Source of the DNA: Cenococcum geophilum 1.58
Taxonomy: Eukaryota; Ascomycota; Dothideomycetes; Gloniales; Gloniaceae
Direction of reading: 5' to 3'
Assembly: GCA_001692895.1 (NCBI GenBank)
Contig: KV748187.1
Coordinates: forward strand, 550,044 to 614,043
Length of the DNA: 64,000 bases
Shown: one piece after another, positions 12,816 through 26,300 of the stretch
How positions within the stretch are numbered: the stretch's first letter is position 1
How the letters are laid out: the number at the start of each line of letters is the position of its first letter
Translations under genes and position numbers: made by a program
The notes under the pieces: generated by a model
The model's database searches: none
What the model was told of the DNA's origin: nothing
Seen by the model: only the letters and a program-made list of their open reading frames with translations

Positions 12816-15800
12816 CTATAACATCTCAACCACCACAAATTTTAATACGGTGGTCGGCCGCGACCTTAGCATAACTTTTCCTTATCTTATACCCAGTCTG
12901 GGGGTCCTAGCTTCTTAGGGTATTGCTTATAAAAGCGCTATACAGCTTATTCGCAACCCTTTAGGTCTTCCTCTAGCTACTAGGTTATATCCTTATAATA
13001 TTTTCATTTAATCTCATAAGTTAGGCCCTAGGGGTCTTCATCGTGTACATTAAGGATTTTCTTAAACTCCCATTTGTCTTCTATATTACCGTTATTATCT
13101 CTCTCTACCACTCGTCCTTGTATATTACGGCGCTCTATAGTATTAATATTTGCTTAGCCAGGGATCTCTTTAGCAGCCTAAAGGCGGACCTTAGATGTAT
13201 AAAAGGATTTATTTACTTAGATATGGTCCAGAAGGTCTACTATAACTGCCCCTTGGTATACTACAAGTATGGGGTATAAGCCGTCCCATTTATCGTCCTA
13301 TTTCTTCTTAGGTCTGTTTATCTTTATATTTTCTAAGCTAACCATAACTATATCGCCTTCGTAGAATAACGCGCTCTTATCCCTACAGGTATTAGCATTA
13401 TCTTTATAGCGTTACTATAAAATCTAGGCTAGGGCCTTAAGCTATGTTAATATCCGCTTAAAGCGGTTAGCCACAGAGTCTGCGCGGAAGAACTTCTTCT
13501 TTACTTATACTAATAGTGTTAGTAGGCAGGGGCCAGCAGGCTTAATTCCAAGGCGAGGGTTAAAGCCATAGTTTGCAAAAAACGGGGAGATGCCTATACT
13601 CTCGTTAACTTAGTTATTTGTAGTAAACTTAGTAAGCAGCAGGTAGTTAACCTAGTTGTCCTATATAAAGCTAACAAAAGCATAGAGGTATTTATTTACG
13701 GCAGCGTTAATAATTTCAGTTTGGCCGTCCGTTTTTAGGTACTAAGCTAAGCTTAGTTACAAGGTTATCTTAAGGCGTTTACTTAGTCGTTGCTAGAAGT
13801 CGCTAACAAATTATATACCGCGATTAGAGATAATTATGCTTAGTGCACCGTAGAGCTTATACACGTTGTTAATAAAGCTATTAACTAGCTCCTCTATTAA
13901 GAGTCCTGTTACTAGAATAAGGTATTATATTTTAGTTAGGCGGTCTATAATAATAAGGATATATTTATATGCCTTACCGTGGCGTTAGTATACCAGTAGC
14001 GTTATAATATAGTTAATTAAGATATCGGTTTACGGGCGGGTAGGTAATTCTAGTAGCTTTAGGAAACCAGGCGGGGCAGAATAGGGGGTCTTAGTATAAA
14101 AGTATAGGGCATAGTCTTTAACAAAGGTAGCCGTAAACTAGGAGATTCCTAGCTACCAGTATGTTTAGTTTAAGAGGTTAAGAGTCTTAACCCGGCTAGG
14201 GTAACTAGTGGGGCCGCTGCTATAAAAGTAATAGGTAACTTCTAGGCGGAGGTCTAGGGTATTAGGGACAAAGAGACGTTAGCGGAAGTAGATCTATTTG
14301 TTAATAATACTGCATTCTAACTTATTGCAATAGAGTAATTTCCTAATCTTCTTTAGCTAATGGCGAGCTTTTTAATTACGTAGGGCCGCCACTATATCTC
14401 TTATAAGTTTATTCTCCTAGTATTTTAGCCAGATTAACTTATCTAGTAACTTTTTAGCTATTTTAGGGTCTAGAGTGGCTATAAACTTCGCGTTATTAGA
14501 ATTACGGGACTTATGTAGTAATTCTTCTAAGATTATAGGGTTAACTTTCTAGGGCGGTATAACGACTTAGGCTCGGTAGCGGAGGTGTTTATTATTAGCG
14601 TCCTTAGGCCTTATTCCTAGTAGCTAGCTTAGGGCATTAGGGAGCGTGGCTTTGCTGCTAGGTCTATATATAATTATAAAGTTAAACTATAAAAGAAACT
14701 CTACCCACTAGACTTGGCGCTAATTTAGTTACTTAGTAGTTATAAACGTCTATAGGTTTTTATGGTCGGTAATAATTTTAAACGGCTCCTTAGTCCCTTA
14801 TAGCTTAGGACGCTATTCCTCTAAAGCCTTAATAATAGCTAAGAGTTCTTTATTATAGATCTTATAGTTATACTCTAGCGCAGAGTGCTTTATAGAGAAG
14901 AATGCGACTAGTTTTAATTTTCCGTTATTATTATACTAGGAAAGAACTCCGCCGGAAGCCTAATTTAATGCGTCTGTCTCTACCACTGTTTTCTTTATAT
15001 AGTTATAGTATACTAGTACTAGTGCTAAAGTAAAGGCTCCCTTAAGGGCCTTAAATAATTTAGCTTATTTTGGTCCCTATAGCCATCCAATATCCTTCTT
15101 TAGGAGTTTTATTATAGGTATAGCGATAGTAGAGTAGCCTTAGATAAATTGTTAGTAGAAGTTCGCGAAGCTAAGAAATTATTATAGTTCTTTAATTAAT
15201 ATTGGGTCCTTCTATTCCTATAAGGCCTATACCTTTTTAGGGTCCATAGTTATGCCATTAGTTAAGATAATTAAGCCAAGGTATTTTATTTTAGTGGAGT
15301 AGAACTCAGACTTATTAATATTAATCTAAAGTCCAGCATTACCAAGTCTTTAGATGACTTTATTTATATACTTAATATACTTAGCGCGTGTTTTAGAAAA
15401 GATAAGGACGTTATTAAGGTAGGCAGTATAGTAGTCGTTAAGGGCGTTATATAAAATATAGTTAATATAGTTTTAGAATATAGCGGGTGTATTATAAAGG
15501 CTAAATAGTGTAACTAGTATCTTATAGAGTCCGAACCGGGTAATAAATGCTATAAGCTACTTATAGCCCTTCGCAATCCAGATCCGGTTAAACGCAGTAA
15601 TTACATTAAGTTTAGTAAAGTACTTAGCACTATAAAGTGCGTTAAGTGTCTTATAGATTAGTGGCAGTAGGTACCGATTCTTAATAGTAACTATATTTAG
15701 GCCTTAGTAGTTATAGTAGATTTATATACCGCCGCCGGGCTTAGCAGCGAGGAGGAGTGGTATAGTAGCTAGTAAGGTCGATTCGCGGATAAAACCCTTA

Positions 15801-18800
15801 TCTAGCATCTTATTAATCCACTTCTTTACACACCTAAGTTTAGCAGGTAAGAGTGGTCTATTTTTATAGTACGGGGCCTAGTTTCCGGGGATAAATTCAA
15901 TTTTATAGTCCTATGGTTAGTAAGGGGGCAGCTTATCTCCGTTTTTAGGGAGAAAGTGCTTAATATATTTACATAACTCCTTTAGTAGGCGTTGTAGAAT
16001 ATCTTCGCGGGTTAATTCTGGTTTGCTTTTTAGGAATTTTTTAATATTAGTATTAACTATCTTCCGATATAAAAGCTTGGGTTTAGTTTTTAAATTTGTC
16101 TTAAGGAAGTTATAGAAATAGGGGGGGAGCACTTTACGGGCTTCCTTTATTATATAGTCGCCTTCTACTAGCCAGCGGAAAGACCTTTCTAATAGGTTTA
16201 GTACTTCTATTAGGCCTATAGGCAGCTCTTTAAGCAGCTATTAGTGCTTATCTTATTTAACTAGTTCTACTAGCTCCGCTATATAGATCCTTATTACCTT
16301 TACGTCTTTTTATTTATAGAACTAGGTAAAATTAATAGTATAAGTGTATTTAATATCGTCCAGGTTAGGGCGTATCTAGTTCTCCGGTGCTACGGCTAGG
16401 CTAGCACAGCTTAGTTAGCCTAGGGGGGCGGAAATGAGGCGGTGGCCCTATATGGTACGCGCAGGAGACGGGTATAAGGTTAGGCGTTGCGGTGGCGCGG
16501 TTTCTATTATCCGGGTCTTAGTAGTTTTATAGCCAGTCCTTACTATAACGCGAGCTATAGTGTACGTATATGGCATATAGCTTAGTTCCGGGTATTAGGC
16601 TAGGCGGCTAGGGTTTAAATAGTGCCTAGGTTAGGGTTGGATTCTTAGTAATAGCGGCGCAAAGCGGACCTTCTTTCTAGGTCTCGGCAGGGCTAGCTAG
16701 CCCGTTATTTTAGTCTTAAGTACTAGGGTAGTCTAGTCTTCCACTGTCTTATTTCTTTGCAGCTATATAGGCTCCTCTTTATTAGGAACGTCTTCTACTA
16801 TTAGGGCTTAGTATATAGTCCTAGGCACTAGGCTTAGTAGTGCTAAGTATCCACATAGGGCGTCCCTACTACCGTCGGTTATCCCCTATAGGAGGCAGTA
16901 CCTAGAGCAGTAATCTAAGTTAAAGCGGATTTTAAGTTTTCTAAAGCTGGGATGGGGCTTATGCTTCTAAAGCTANGGCATNCCTAGGATAATTAGGGTA
17001 GTGGGCGAGAGTTTAGTAACAAAAAAGAGTATGGCTTTAGTATAGAGGCCGATTAATATTCGGGCGGTGAAGTAGTCCATAATAAGCGAAGTTGGGATAC
17101 TATTTATAAGGCGCAGTGGCCTAGATACTAGCAGCTTCTTAGTTATAATATTATACTTTCTTATAATAGACTCTATATTAGTAAATGCCATTATAGTACT
17201 ACCGGAGTCCACTAGGCTTACTGTATTAATATAAACTTAGGGGTATAGGTTACGTAATAAGGAGAGTTAGGTTTAAATAAGGATTAATTTCTTATTACTA
17301 TTTACTAATCTAAGATTAAGTAGCAGCTTACTAATAGAAAGGACTAATTAATCTAGTAATAGGGACCTAATCTTCTCGTCTTCCTCCTTATATAGTTTAG
17401 ACCCTTAGACGCGACTTAGTCTAAGGGTCTGCCTTTTAACGACTAGGGTATAAGGCTGTCTTAATGGGGCGGTCTAGTGTCCATCTAGCTAGCGGTGTCG
17501 GTCTTAGTCTTGGTCGGGGTATAGAAAGACGATACCTCGCCAATAACGTAGCCGTGTTCGTATTCGCTAGCGCGGAGTCGCTAATACTAGGCGTTATTAA
17601 CGGGTTGGGCTCCTATATAGGGTATAGTTTGGAGTAACTAAGCCGTAGGGTTAAAGGGGGGGGGGTTGTCCGCTGCGGCTATAATAGGCTTCGCGGTTGC
17701 CGCGTCTATAATAGACTCTACAGTCGCCGCGTCCGCGGTTATTAGTTCGCGTTATTTAATAGGGTGGCATTAGGACTGGGTTTGCTGTCTTAGTGGGGTT
17801 ATAGGCGTCCTTCTAGTGGCTAGGCAGGCCACAGGCAAGGCACAGTCTATTATTAACGCGGCGCTTACGCTCCGTGTCTAAGATTCTATTAAGATTTATA
17901 GGTTCTCTAGTTACTGCTAGGGTTAGGGTTAATATAGGGGCAGAGGCTTAGGCAGGTAGGCGGTGGTTAGCGTTCTTCTTAAGGTTGGCTTAGTGTGCAT
18001 AGTTCGCGAGGTTCTTAGCGAATATATCCATCTACTTACTCCAACCTATATAGTCGCTGTTATTAATTTTATAGGTAAGTCTAAGCACCAGCTCTTCTAT
18101 CTTTAGAGAAATAAACTTTTAAAGTAGGTCTACCTTCTATTTATCTATCTTCTTGGCGCGGACTATTAGCTTATTAAGCTCTCCCTTTTAGAACTAGTAA
18201 TTACGCTCGCTCTAGAGGAAATAGTTAAGCTTATTTTTTGCGACCTAGGTTATGTTAAGGACCTTATAGTAGGCAGTAAGGTCTTTAAGCATATCTTCCT
18301 TAGTAGGCCATTTCCACGCAGATATGTTATTTGGGTTCTTATGTATAAGCTCTAGGCCCTACTTAATAAACTTATAGGCCTTATCCTCTAGTATATCTAA
18401 GATATAAAGGATCTGGGACTAAACTGTATTAAAATAGTCCTAGTTTTAGTTAAAGACTCCCTTAATCTTAATGTGCCAGGTCTTAAAATTAGCTTATCGT
18501 TCTAGCGGGGTGCCTTTTCCACTAAATATTAGCGGGTCTTTAGATCTCCGTTTTTTCTGCTAGGTTACTACCATTGTTATAGGGGTTAATTATTTTAGAA
18601 CGGCGATAGTCTCTATTTAGGAGTTAATAGTTCCTATCTAGAAAGTAATAAGGGTACTAAGGTTTTCGTTAGCTTTCTTGTTGGTGGTGTTTGTGTTATA
18701 TATATACTATAGTCCTACTTTAATATTATTAAGGAACTCATTAGTATAGTCAACAAGGGTAAGGTAAGCTTTGCTAGGCTTAAAGGTCTTAGGGTATAGT

Positions 18801-19078
18801 GGGGAGCGGCGGATTATCCACGCGATATTAGGGTATATCTCTATAAAGAGGTCTGCGAAAACGTCGCGGGGGTTCTAGGTTTTGGCCATTTCAGCGTTAT
18901 TAGTATCGCCCATCTAGGCGCTAGGTAAAAACTAAGGATTGTTCTAGGACTATACTGGGGACGTATTGGTTTTAGCAGAGGCGCGTATAGGTCGCGATTG
19001 CTCTGGGGCGGAGGTTAATTGGCTAGGGTATAAGGAATTAGTGATCGCGATGGGGCGCAAATTAAAGATACCATAAAC

Positions 19079-19265
19079 TGTCACAGTGCTGTAATAAAGT
19101 AGACTGAATAACTACGTTGTAGTATAAAGAGGGAAAGAAGGTGAAAAGGGGGTATTGTATATAAATAGTAGGGCTGGCCGCCAAGTCACTAGTAGTGGGC
19201 TAGCTAACAGTAGGAAACAGTACAAGATAGTATGAAACAGTATGCGTCAGGTCAGTGCCGTGACA
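19079..19265 (-). repeat. 5' LTR of the Gypsy element at 12346-19265
   Basis: 187 bp, same length as its partner, differing only by C/T and G/A transitions. Followed by target copy CTATA at 19266-19270. Confidence 0.9.
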
Positions 19266-20299
19266 CTATAGTTAATATATGCGTACATTACTCATATATA
19301 TAGAACTTTAATAACTATATAACTTAAATACTTTAAGACTAAAGAATTAATATATCTATCTAGCATATAGTTAAGGAGGTATAGCGCTAGATAGAGATTA
19401 CTAACCTTATATTTAAACTAGCCCCCTTTATAAGGGAATACCGTAAGTAGATTAACAGAATCTAGTAAATAGACTAGGACGTTAACTAACTAAAGGCCGA
19501 TAACGATTAGGTATTAAAGATGCCCTTAAGTATCTATTATAGTGTTATATACTATATTTACTTTAAAAAGGACACTACTAACACTAATAAGCTTAATAAG
19601 GTGTTTACTTAATATACCCTATTATAGGCTAATACTAGAGCCCCCCGCTATAATACTATAATAATATAAGAATACGAGTGGGTAAATAATAGCCTCTATA
19701 GCAATAAAGTAGGGAAGCTTTATCTACTACTCACAATCTAGGATACTAGGTAATTAAATAGCAAGGGTAAATATCTAAAATACGCTAGTACGTTAGTAGA
19801 GACCCTCTAAGTTTATAATAGTAGTAAGATTAATATAAGAACTAAAATGCTTAGAGTATAAAGTATAAAGCTATTTAATAGTAGGACGAAACGTACGCTA
19901 AATGCCCTTTAGATATATAATATTAACTATATTATAAGGCCTATTTTACTTATACTAATAAACATTAACATTATAGACTGTTTCTTTATAAATAACTATA
20001 GCAATTAGGATATATATAATACTATATATAATAAAGATTTCGAGTAAATAAATAGGATATAGGTTAATATATATATAAGGAAACAGGCTCGCACTAGGCG
20101 GTAAATAAATATAACTTAGCTAAAATAGTGGTAAGTTATAACTAGTAGTGCTAGATTATAATAAAGGGGTAAATTACCGCAACTATAATAAACTAGAATA
20201 TAATACTACTACGCATTACCCTCCACGCGCTAGCTACCCTTTATATCCTATACACCGTACTATCTACCTTAAAAATAGGTAAATATTATAAGGAACTAG

Positions 20300-22650
20300 G
20301 CTTCTATATAGTATAGAAAAAATATTATATAAAGTAGGACCTTACGCTATAGTAAGGCAATCTAATTACCCTATTATAAAGCCTAATAAATAATTAGGCC
20401 GCCCTCCTAACTTATTATTATAAGTTTATTAAAACTCCTTTCTATATACTTAGCAAGAAATGCCTAATTTATATTATAAAAATTAACTAGGTTATTATTT
20501 AAAGTATATTAGGTATAAGACTCCAGACTATCTAATATTTTTTAAGGAAGTAAGGTGCGTATAAAAGCTAAATAGTTCTACTAAACTAATATACTTATCC
20601 TCTACTTATCCCATAAAAAAGTAAATAAAAACACTATAAGTTAAACAGTAGCTCCTAAGATAATCTAGATCTTAAAGGGGATAATATTAAGCTCTATACT
20701 GTAACTATCTCTATTAAAAGGCAAGACTATTATTAATATACTATAGTATAACCTATTATTATTAATTTTAATAACATCATTTTAATAGACAGTCCTGTTT
20801 TTGTTAGATAAAAGCCTATAAACCCTAAGCAACCCTAAAATATCTAAAACCTATACTTAAAAGAAATATATATATTACTTAAATAAATAACCGCTATAGG
20901 ATGACTTTAGATAATATATAAAGCAGCTACTTAGCCTAGTTAATATAAAGATATATAGTATTGCTTAGACACGTCTTATCGCATAAGTAATAATAGGCTT
21001 TATACCTAAAGAGCTTTATTTCTCTCCCTAGCTAGAAATAAATATAAGCGGTTTAAATACACTAATAAAGCAGATATAGAAAGAGGCGATTACTATTATA
21101 GACTGTTATAAAAACCCAATAAATAGAGCATTAAGTATATTACTATGGCTAGCAGTACGCAAGGTTCGCGGTTCTTAGATTTAGTAGCACTATACTAACT
21201 AATTTTTTAGCTATATAACTAGCTTAGCGTGTTTTAGTATTATATAATAAATATAATGCGCAATACCATTACCAGAAGCTATTACTGCCTTAAACTAAAT
21301 ACTAAGGCTATAGTAAAAAAAGTAGCGGAACTACTTAAGGATAACCGCTTTATACTTAGTAGCCTAGTTAGTACTCTACCTTTTACTATATCTAACTAAC
21401 TAAGGTTAGGATAAAAAGATAAAATTTAGGGCGCCGATTATTATATATTATATTAAGCGCATATTCTTTAATACTAGGCTAAGGTTACTCGCCCTTAATA
21501 AAAATAGTACTAACCTCTTCTCGCCTATTACAGCTAATACGATATAGCTTATATATATAGCGATTTAATATACTCTTAAGGACTATAGAAGCGGAATATA
21601 AGTTATTTATAAGTTTAAAGCTAACGCTATAATTATAGGTAAATCCATAGGAAGCCTCTTACTATACTTACTAAAGCATATTATAGATAGTTAGGAGTAA
21701 CTATAGAATACCTAAAAAAGCTACTAACCTAAGCGTAATAAAAGGCTATATAGGCTACTTCTATAATAAGTTAATAAGATATAGAATATAACTAGAGATA
21801 AAATGCTATAGACTTAGTAGGTAATTAGCGATCTATTTAAGAATACTATAGAAGATCTAAAGGAACTAGATCCTAAGTATAATAATAGGTTTACTTAATA
21901 ACCGTATACTATAAGTGTAAACATATAATATTATATTAATTACATCGCAACGTTATATTATAATACTCGCTATATACTATAGTACTTTACCGCCGTTTCC
22001 TATATTATAATATTATACTATTTTAATTATTATATATAGGCTAATAAAGATAATATAATAGGACAACAGTAGCCTAGTATATTCGTCGCTAAAAATAAAC
22101 CCTAAAACTATATATAAGGTCTCCTTCTCGTAGTATACTAATAAGACGATTTTAATGCCATATATCTATAATATTAACGCTATTTAAGCGCGCCTTAAAT
22201 AAATTTAAGGTAATAATAAATAGGAAACAGGAATTAATTACCGTATCTTATAATATACTTTTACTAGCAAGTCTAAGGTTATAGATATTATAAATAGTAC
22301 TATACTAGAGAATATAAAGGCCCGCCTATAAAGTAGAGATAGACTAATAATACTAGAATTTGCTAATAAAGAGGATAAGAGTAAAGAAGGTAGAGGAATA
22401 AATAGGGAAAATAACGGCAATAAAGAGAATAAGAGTAGAGAAGGTAGTAGGATAAATAGGGAAAATAATGGCAAGAATAAAGACGATTAGGGGTTTAATA
22501 GTATAGCGCTACTATTACGGTAGGACTTATATAAATATTAAACTTAAAATAGTAGGTTAACTAAAGGGCGTTATTAGGCGTATTAAGGTTATATTATACT
22601 ACTATTAGGTTAAAATATGTTCTTTATATAGTATATACTAGGTATATAAA
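20300..22650 (+). pseudogene. Unrecognised RIP-damaged coding trace
   Basis: From about 21150 to 22500 a single plus-strand frame stays coherent apart from in-frame stops, nearly all of the TAA/TAG type RIP produces. It reads as a mixed helical protein of more than 400 residues, ending in a charged low-complexity tail rich in Lys, Glu, Arg and Asn. A second partly open frame covers 20750-21170. I do not recognise any domain. It may be a further gene of the Plavaka element, cargo, or the body of another element. A G-rich tract at about 22862-22869 followed by TATTATAT could be a polypurine tract next to an LTR-like start, but no partner was found. Confidence 0.35.
22370..22482 (+). repeat. Tandem duplication, ~57-bp unit
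   Basis: Two adjacent copies of a purine-rich unit containing AGAAGGTAG and AATAGGGAAAATAA. In the unrecognised plus-strand frame it encodes a charged low-complexity repeat. The antisense 78-codon open frame across it (22238-22474) is a leucine/serine-rich artefact of the same repeat. Confidence 0.6.
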
Positions 22651-22652
22651 AT

Positions 22653-22820
22653 AAGTAGAGAATACTAACTATGTAGAATAAGTAAAGGGTACTAACTATA
22701 TAGAATAAGTAAAGGGTACTAACTATACAGACTAAGTAAAGTATACTAATTACGTAGAATAGGTAAATACTACTAACTGCGTAGACTAAGTAAATACTAT
22801 TAAGTACGCGGAAAAAGTAA
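22653..22820 (+). repeat. 27-bp tandem repeat, six copies
   Basis: Six consecutive 27-bp units with the core TACTAACTA..TAGAATAAGTAAA. The unit is a multiple of three and on the plus strand encodes a nine-residue repeat of the form GTNYxE.VK. It lies just downstream of the unrecognised coding trace and may have been the C-terminal repeat of that protein. Copies differ mostly by transitions. Confidence 0.7.
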
Positions 22821-22964
22821 CGCTTATTTATTACTTAAAGTAAGTAAGATATATAAAATATATAAGGGGGGTATTATATATTAATTACGCATTAAGTATA
22901 GAGAGAGCTTAATAGAATAAAGGTATTACTTACCTAGGTTACTACGGATGCGCAATTAGCTATA

Positions 22965-23210
22965 CCGCGTTATTAGATGCGGTAGTATACTTACACTGTA
23001 TTGCTAGATGCGGCAGTATGCTATACCACGTTATTAAATACGGCAGTATACTGTACCGCGTTGTTGGATATAGCAGTATACTACACCGCATTGTTAGATG
23101 CGGCAGTATGCTTATACTACGTTGCTAGATACGGCAGTATGCTATACTACGTTATTGGATACGGCAGTATGCTGTACCGCGTTATTAAATGCGGTAGTAT
23201 GCCGCACCTA
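22965..23210. repeat. 30-bp minisatellite, about eight copies
   Basis: About eight near-identical 30-bp units (core TAGATGCGGCAGTATGCTATACCGC), most exactly 30 bp, with an irregular unit near each end. Units vary mainly by C/T and G/A. CpG is frequent, unlike the flanks. There are no unique spacers, so this is not CRISPR-like. The resulting 71-codon open frame at 23001-23216 is a by-product of the repeat, whose period is a multiple of three. Confidence 0.8.
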
Positions 23211-23310
23211 AGTTGATACTATACGCTACACGTTGCAGTGCGCGGATTGCGCATTTAGCCGCCAAATGCCGCCAAATACTGTAAAAATGCTGGTAAATTT
23301 TTTCCTAATG
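23211..23310. other. Short intervening sequence
   Basis: About 100 bases with a tandem GCCGCCAAAT word and no coding sign. It separates the minisatellite from the 5'-truncated Gypsy relic. Confidence 0.4.
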
Positions 23311-26300
23311 TAGTACTAGTAATTAATGGGAGTAATCCGTAAAGAACTCTATAACCTTAAAGCACTTATATTAAAGACCCTAATAGTAATACCTATAAAT
23401 AAAATTAAAATAACTATATATAAACCTAACCCGTTAAATATAAACCCTAAACTAGTAATAGTAGCTTAATCTATACTTATAATAAACCTAGTACCTACTA
23501 TAAAATCTAAAAAGCTTCTTAACCCTCTAATATTTAATAGAAATTAAAATAACCCATATCCCTTTATAACTAAGCTCTATCTTAAACTTTTAATAAACTA
23601 TAACTAATACCCTACTAAAGCTAGTAAGATTAGCTATAGAATATCTTATTTAAGTAAAAATACTATATAAACTATAGACCTATTCTTCTATAATAGTACC
23701 TTTATTAATTTTAAAATCTTTATCTCTCTATTAGAATAAACGTATAATAATGCTAGCCGTAAATATACAGCTATTACTAAACTTAAAAACCTATAATAAT
23801 TAAACCAAGACTTTACTAGCTTCTTTTTAGAATTTTTAGGCCTTATTAGTAAACTAAATTAGAATAAAGCCGCTAGGGTTACTACTCTCTATTAAGCTAT
23901 TTTAGATAAAATTAAAGTATAGTTAGTAAGTAGAGAACTGCTAAAGAACTTACCCAAATTTACTATAATATGTTAACGAATTAATAAGGACCTTTAATAT
24001 AATAAATAGACTTATTCCCTAAAGCCAACTATACCTTATATTTAAAACTTTATAAAACTAGTATATACCTTAAAGCGCGATCCGTCTTTAAGACCTAAAA
24101 GCCCTATATATAACTCTATAGACCTTAATGCTACTTAATTCTATATACCTTTAGGAACTAATAAATAAAGAATATAAGCCGCAAATAGAGAATGTTTTAG
24201 ATGTGGAAAAAAGGAATATATTTAAAGGGATTGCCAAACTTACCCTTTTAAAAAGGTCTACTATAGCTCCTTTTAGTTCTTAAGTTGTACTTATTCTATA
24301 AATTATACTTATTTTATAAATTATACTTAGTCGCTATAAAGTATTTTACCTTTAGTTAATTTAGAAAACAAATTATCTTAGGGCTAAGTTGCGCCTTAAA
24401 ATAAAAAGTAGAAGAGTATAAGTATCTAGGCTCTTTTAGCGCTAATATATAACACAACTCCTTTAATATACTTAGCGAGATTTAAATACTTAAAAAATAG
24501 AAGGAAGTATAAGTCCTTATAGATAGCGGAGCTACTAGTATAGGCTTTATTAATATAAACTATAAGAAAACTTAATACTTAAATTTAAAAAAACTTAATA
24601 AGCCCGAAGGCCTATAAGGCTTTAATAGTAAGCCTTTAATACATAGCGAACTAACGTACTATACTCTTATAAAGATATAAATAGGCAAATACCTTAAATA
24701 TATTTCCCTATTTATAACACCCTTAAAGTATTATAAGGTAATACTTAGATATAAATAGCTAAAATAATATAACCCTTTAATTAGCTGGGTTAAAGAAACA
24801 CTAAAATTCCGTATAACCTACTACTAAAGTTATTACTTAAAATACTACTTGCCCTATAAATATATATATAATATAAATTGCCCTTACTATAAACCTTAAA
24901 CCAATATAATAAAGTTATAACTACTAATCGCGGTAAAGAATACGAAGATAATATATTAGAACCCCTTAAAATTTATATAATATAAGCTGTACCCTTTTAT
25001 TTATTAGTAAGAAAACGAGACTATAAGATCTTTACTATAACACTAGAAGATATTAAAAAGGCGTTAAAACTAAAGCAATATATTAATCCCCAACCTTTTA
25101 TACCTAAAGAATATTATAATCTAATTAATATGTTTAAAAAACAATTTATAAACTAACTACCCCCATATTAAGACGAGCACGATTTTAAGATAAAACTTAA
25201 ACCTAGTATAACGCTAAAGTTCGGCCCGTTATATGGTATATCGCGAGAAGAGCTACTTATAATATAATAATACCTTAAAGAGTACCTAGGGAAAGGATTT
25301 ATTCGCCCTAATTAATTACTATTTACCTTATTTATACTACTCGCTAAGAAACCTAAAGAAGGCTTAAGGTTTTATATTAATTATTAAGCCCTAAATATAA
25401 TTATAATTTGAAACTAATATCCAATTTCCCCACTTTAAGAAGCGCTTAACTACTTAGTAAAAGTATAATACTTTATAAAACTTAACGTAGTTACTACCTT
25501 TAATTAAATCTATATTTATAGAGGAGATAAGAAGTATATGGCTTTTTATACACAATAGGGACCTTTTAAATACCTAGTAATGCCGTTTAGTGTAAAAAAT
25601 AGTCCTGGTATATTTTAATAATATATTAATAATACGCTTTGCGAATTCCTTAATATATTTATTACCGCGTATATTAATAATATCTTAATTTATTCGTCTT
25701 TGCTTTCTAAGTATTAGAAGTATATTTAAATAGTCCTTAAACGCCTCTAAGACGTAGACTTATAATGCAATATTAAGAAATATAAGTTCTACGCATCTAA
25801 AGTTATATACTTAGGCCTAATTATATCTAGTAATGGAATTAAAATAGACCCTAAGAAAATCACTATAATTATAAACTAGGAAAATCCTAGTAGTATATAA
25901 GATATCTAAGGATTTCTAAGATTCGTAAATTTCTATTATTAATTTATTAATTACTTCTTAAAAATTATTTAGCTATTAATAAACTTAATAAGGAAGAATA
26001 TAAGATTTAAATAAACTGCTAAATATAAATAAGCTTTTAATAATCTAAAATATTATTTTATAACTATTTTAATTCTTATTTACTTTAATCTAGACCTTAA
26101 ATATATTATTAAAACAGACTCGTCTAATTATATACTAGGAGAAGTGTTATCGCAATATAATAAAAACGGCGAGCTACGCCTAGTAGCCTTTCTCTTTTAG
26201 AAACTTACCCCTACTAAATTAAACTATAAGATTTATAATAAGGAACTACTTATAATTATTAGATATTTTAAATAATAGCGTTTAGAACTTAAAGGATTAT

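Larger units (their letters stand above)
12346..19265 (-). mobile_element. Ty3/Gypsy LTR retrotransposon relic, full length
   Basis: Two 187-bp LTRs (12346-12532 and 19079-19265) begin TGTCAC and end GTGACA. They differ only by transitions, and are bounded by the 5-bp target duplication CTATA (12341-12345, 19266-19270). Coding is on the minus strand, so the right LTR is the 5' one. Going leftward: gag (about 19000-17300) with a CCHC knuckle near 17830; an aspartic protease with the DSG motif near 17205; reverse transcriptase (about 15850-15150); RNase H (about 15060-14680); integrase with a C-terminal GPY/F-like region (about 14340-13100). A purine tract adjoins the 3' LTR at about 12533-12550. 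The element is a fossil, broken many tens of times by RIP, and sits inside the Plavaka transposon. It carries two palindromes of the shared module near its 3' LTR. Confidence 0.9.
9900..20300 (+). mobile_element. Plavaka-type (CMC/CACTA-like) DNA transposon, split by a Gypsy insertion
   Basis: Recognised from its transposase on the plus strand (see the entry at 10480-12345). The coding trace stops at 12345, is interrupted by the Gypsy element at 12346-19265, and resumes after the duplicated 5-bp target CTATA at 19266-19270. The N-terminal part carries two degenerate direct repeats (10010-10210). Plavaka elements are cut-and-paste transposons common in fungi. Terminal inverted repeats and target duplication were not found, so both outer ends are estimates. 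The element is dead: its frame is broken dozens of times by stops produced by RIP. Confidence 0.6.

Noticed and set aside
13043-13279. 78-codon plus-strand open frame
   Set aside because: Antisense to the integrase C-terminal part of the minus-strand Gypsy element.
22965-23210. CRISPR-like array
   Set aside because: Units are contiguous with no unique spacers and no cas genes; it is a eukaryotic minisatellite.
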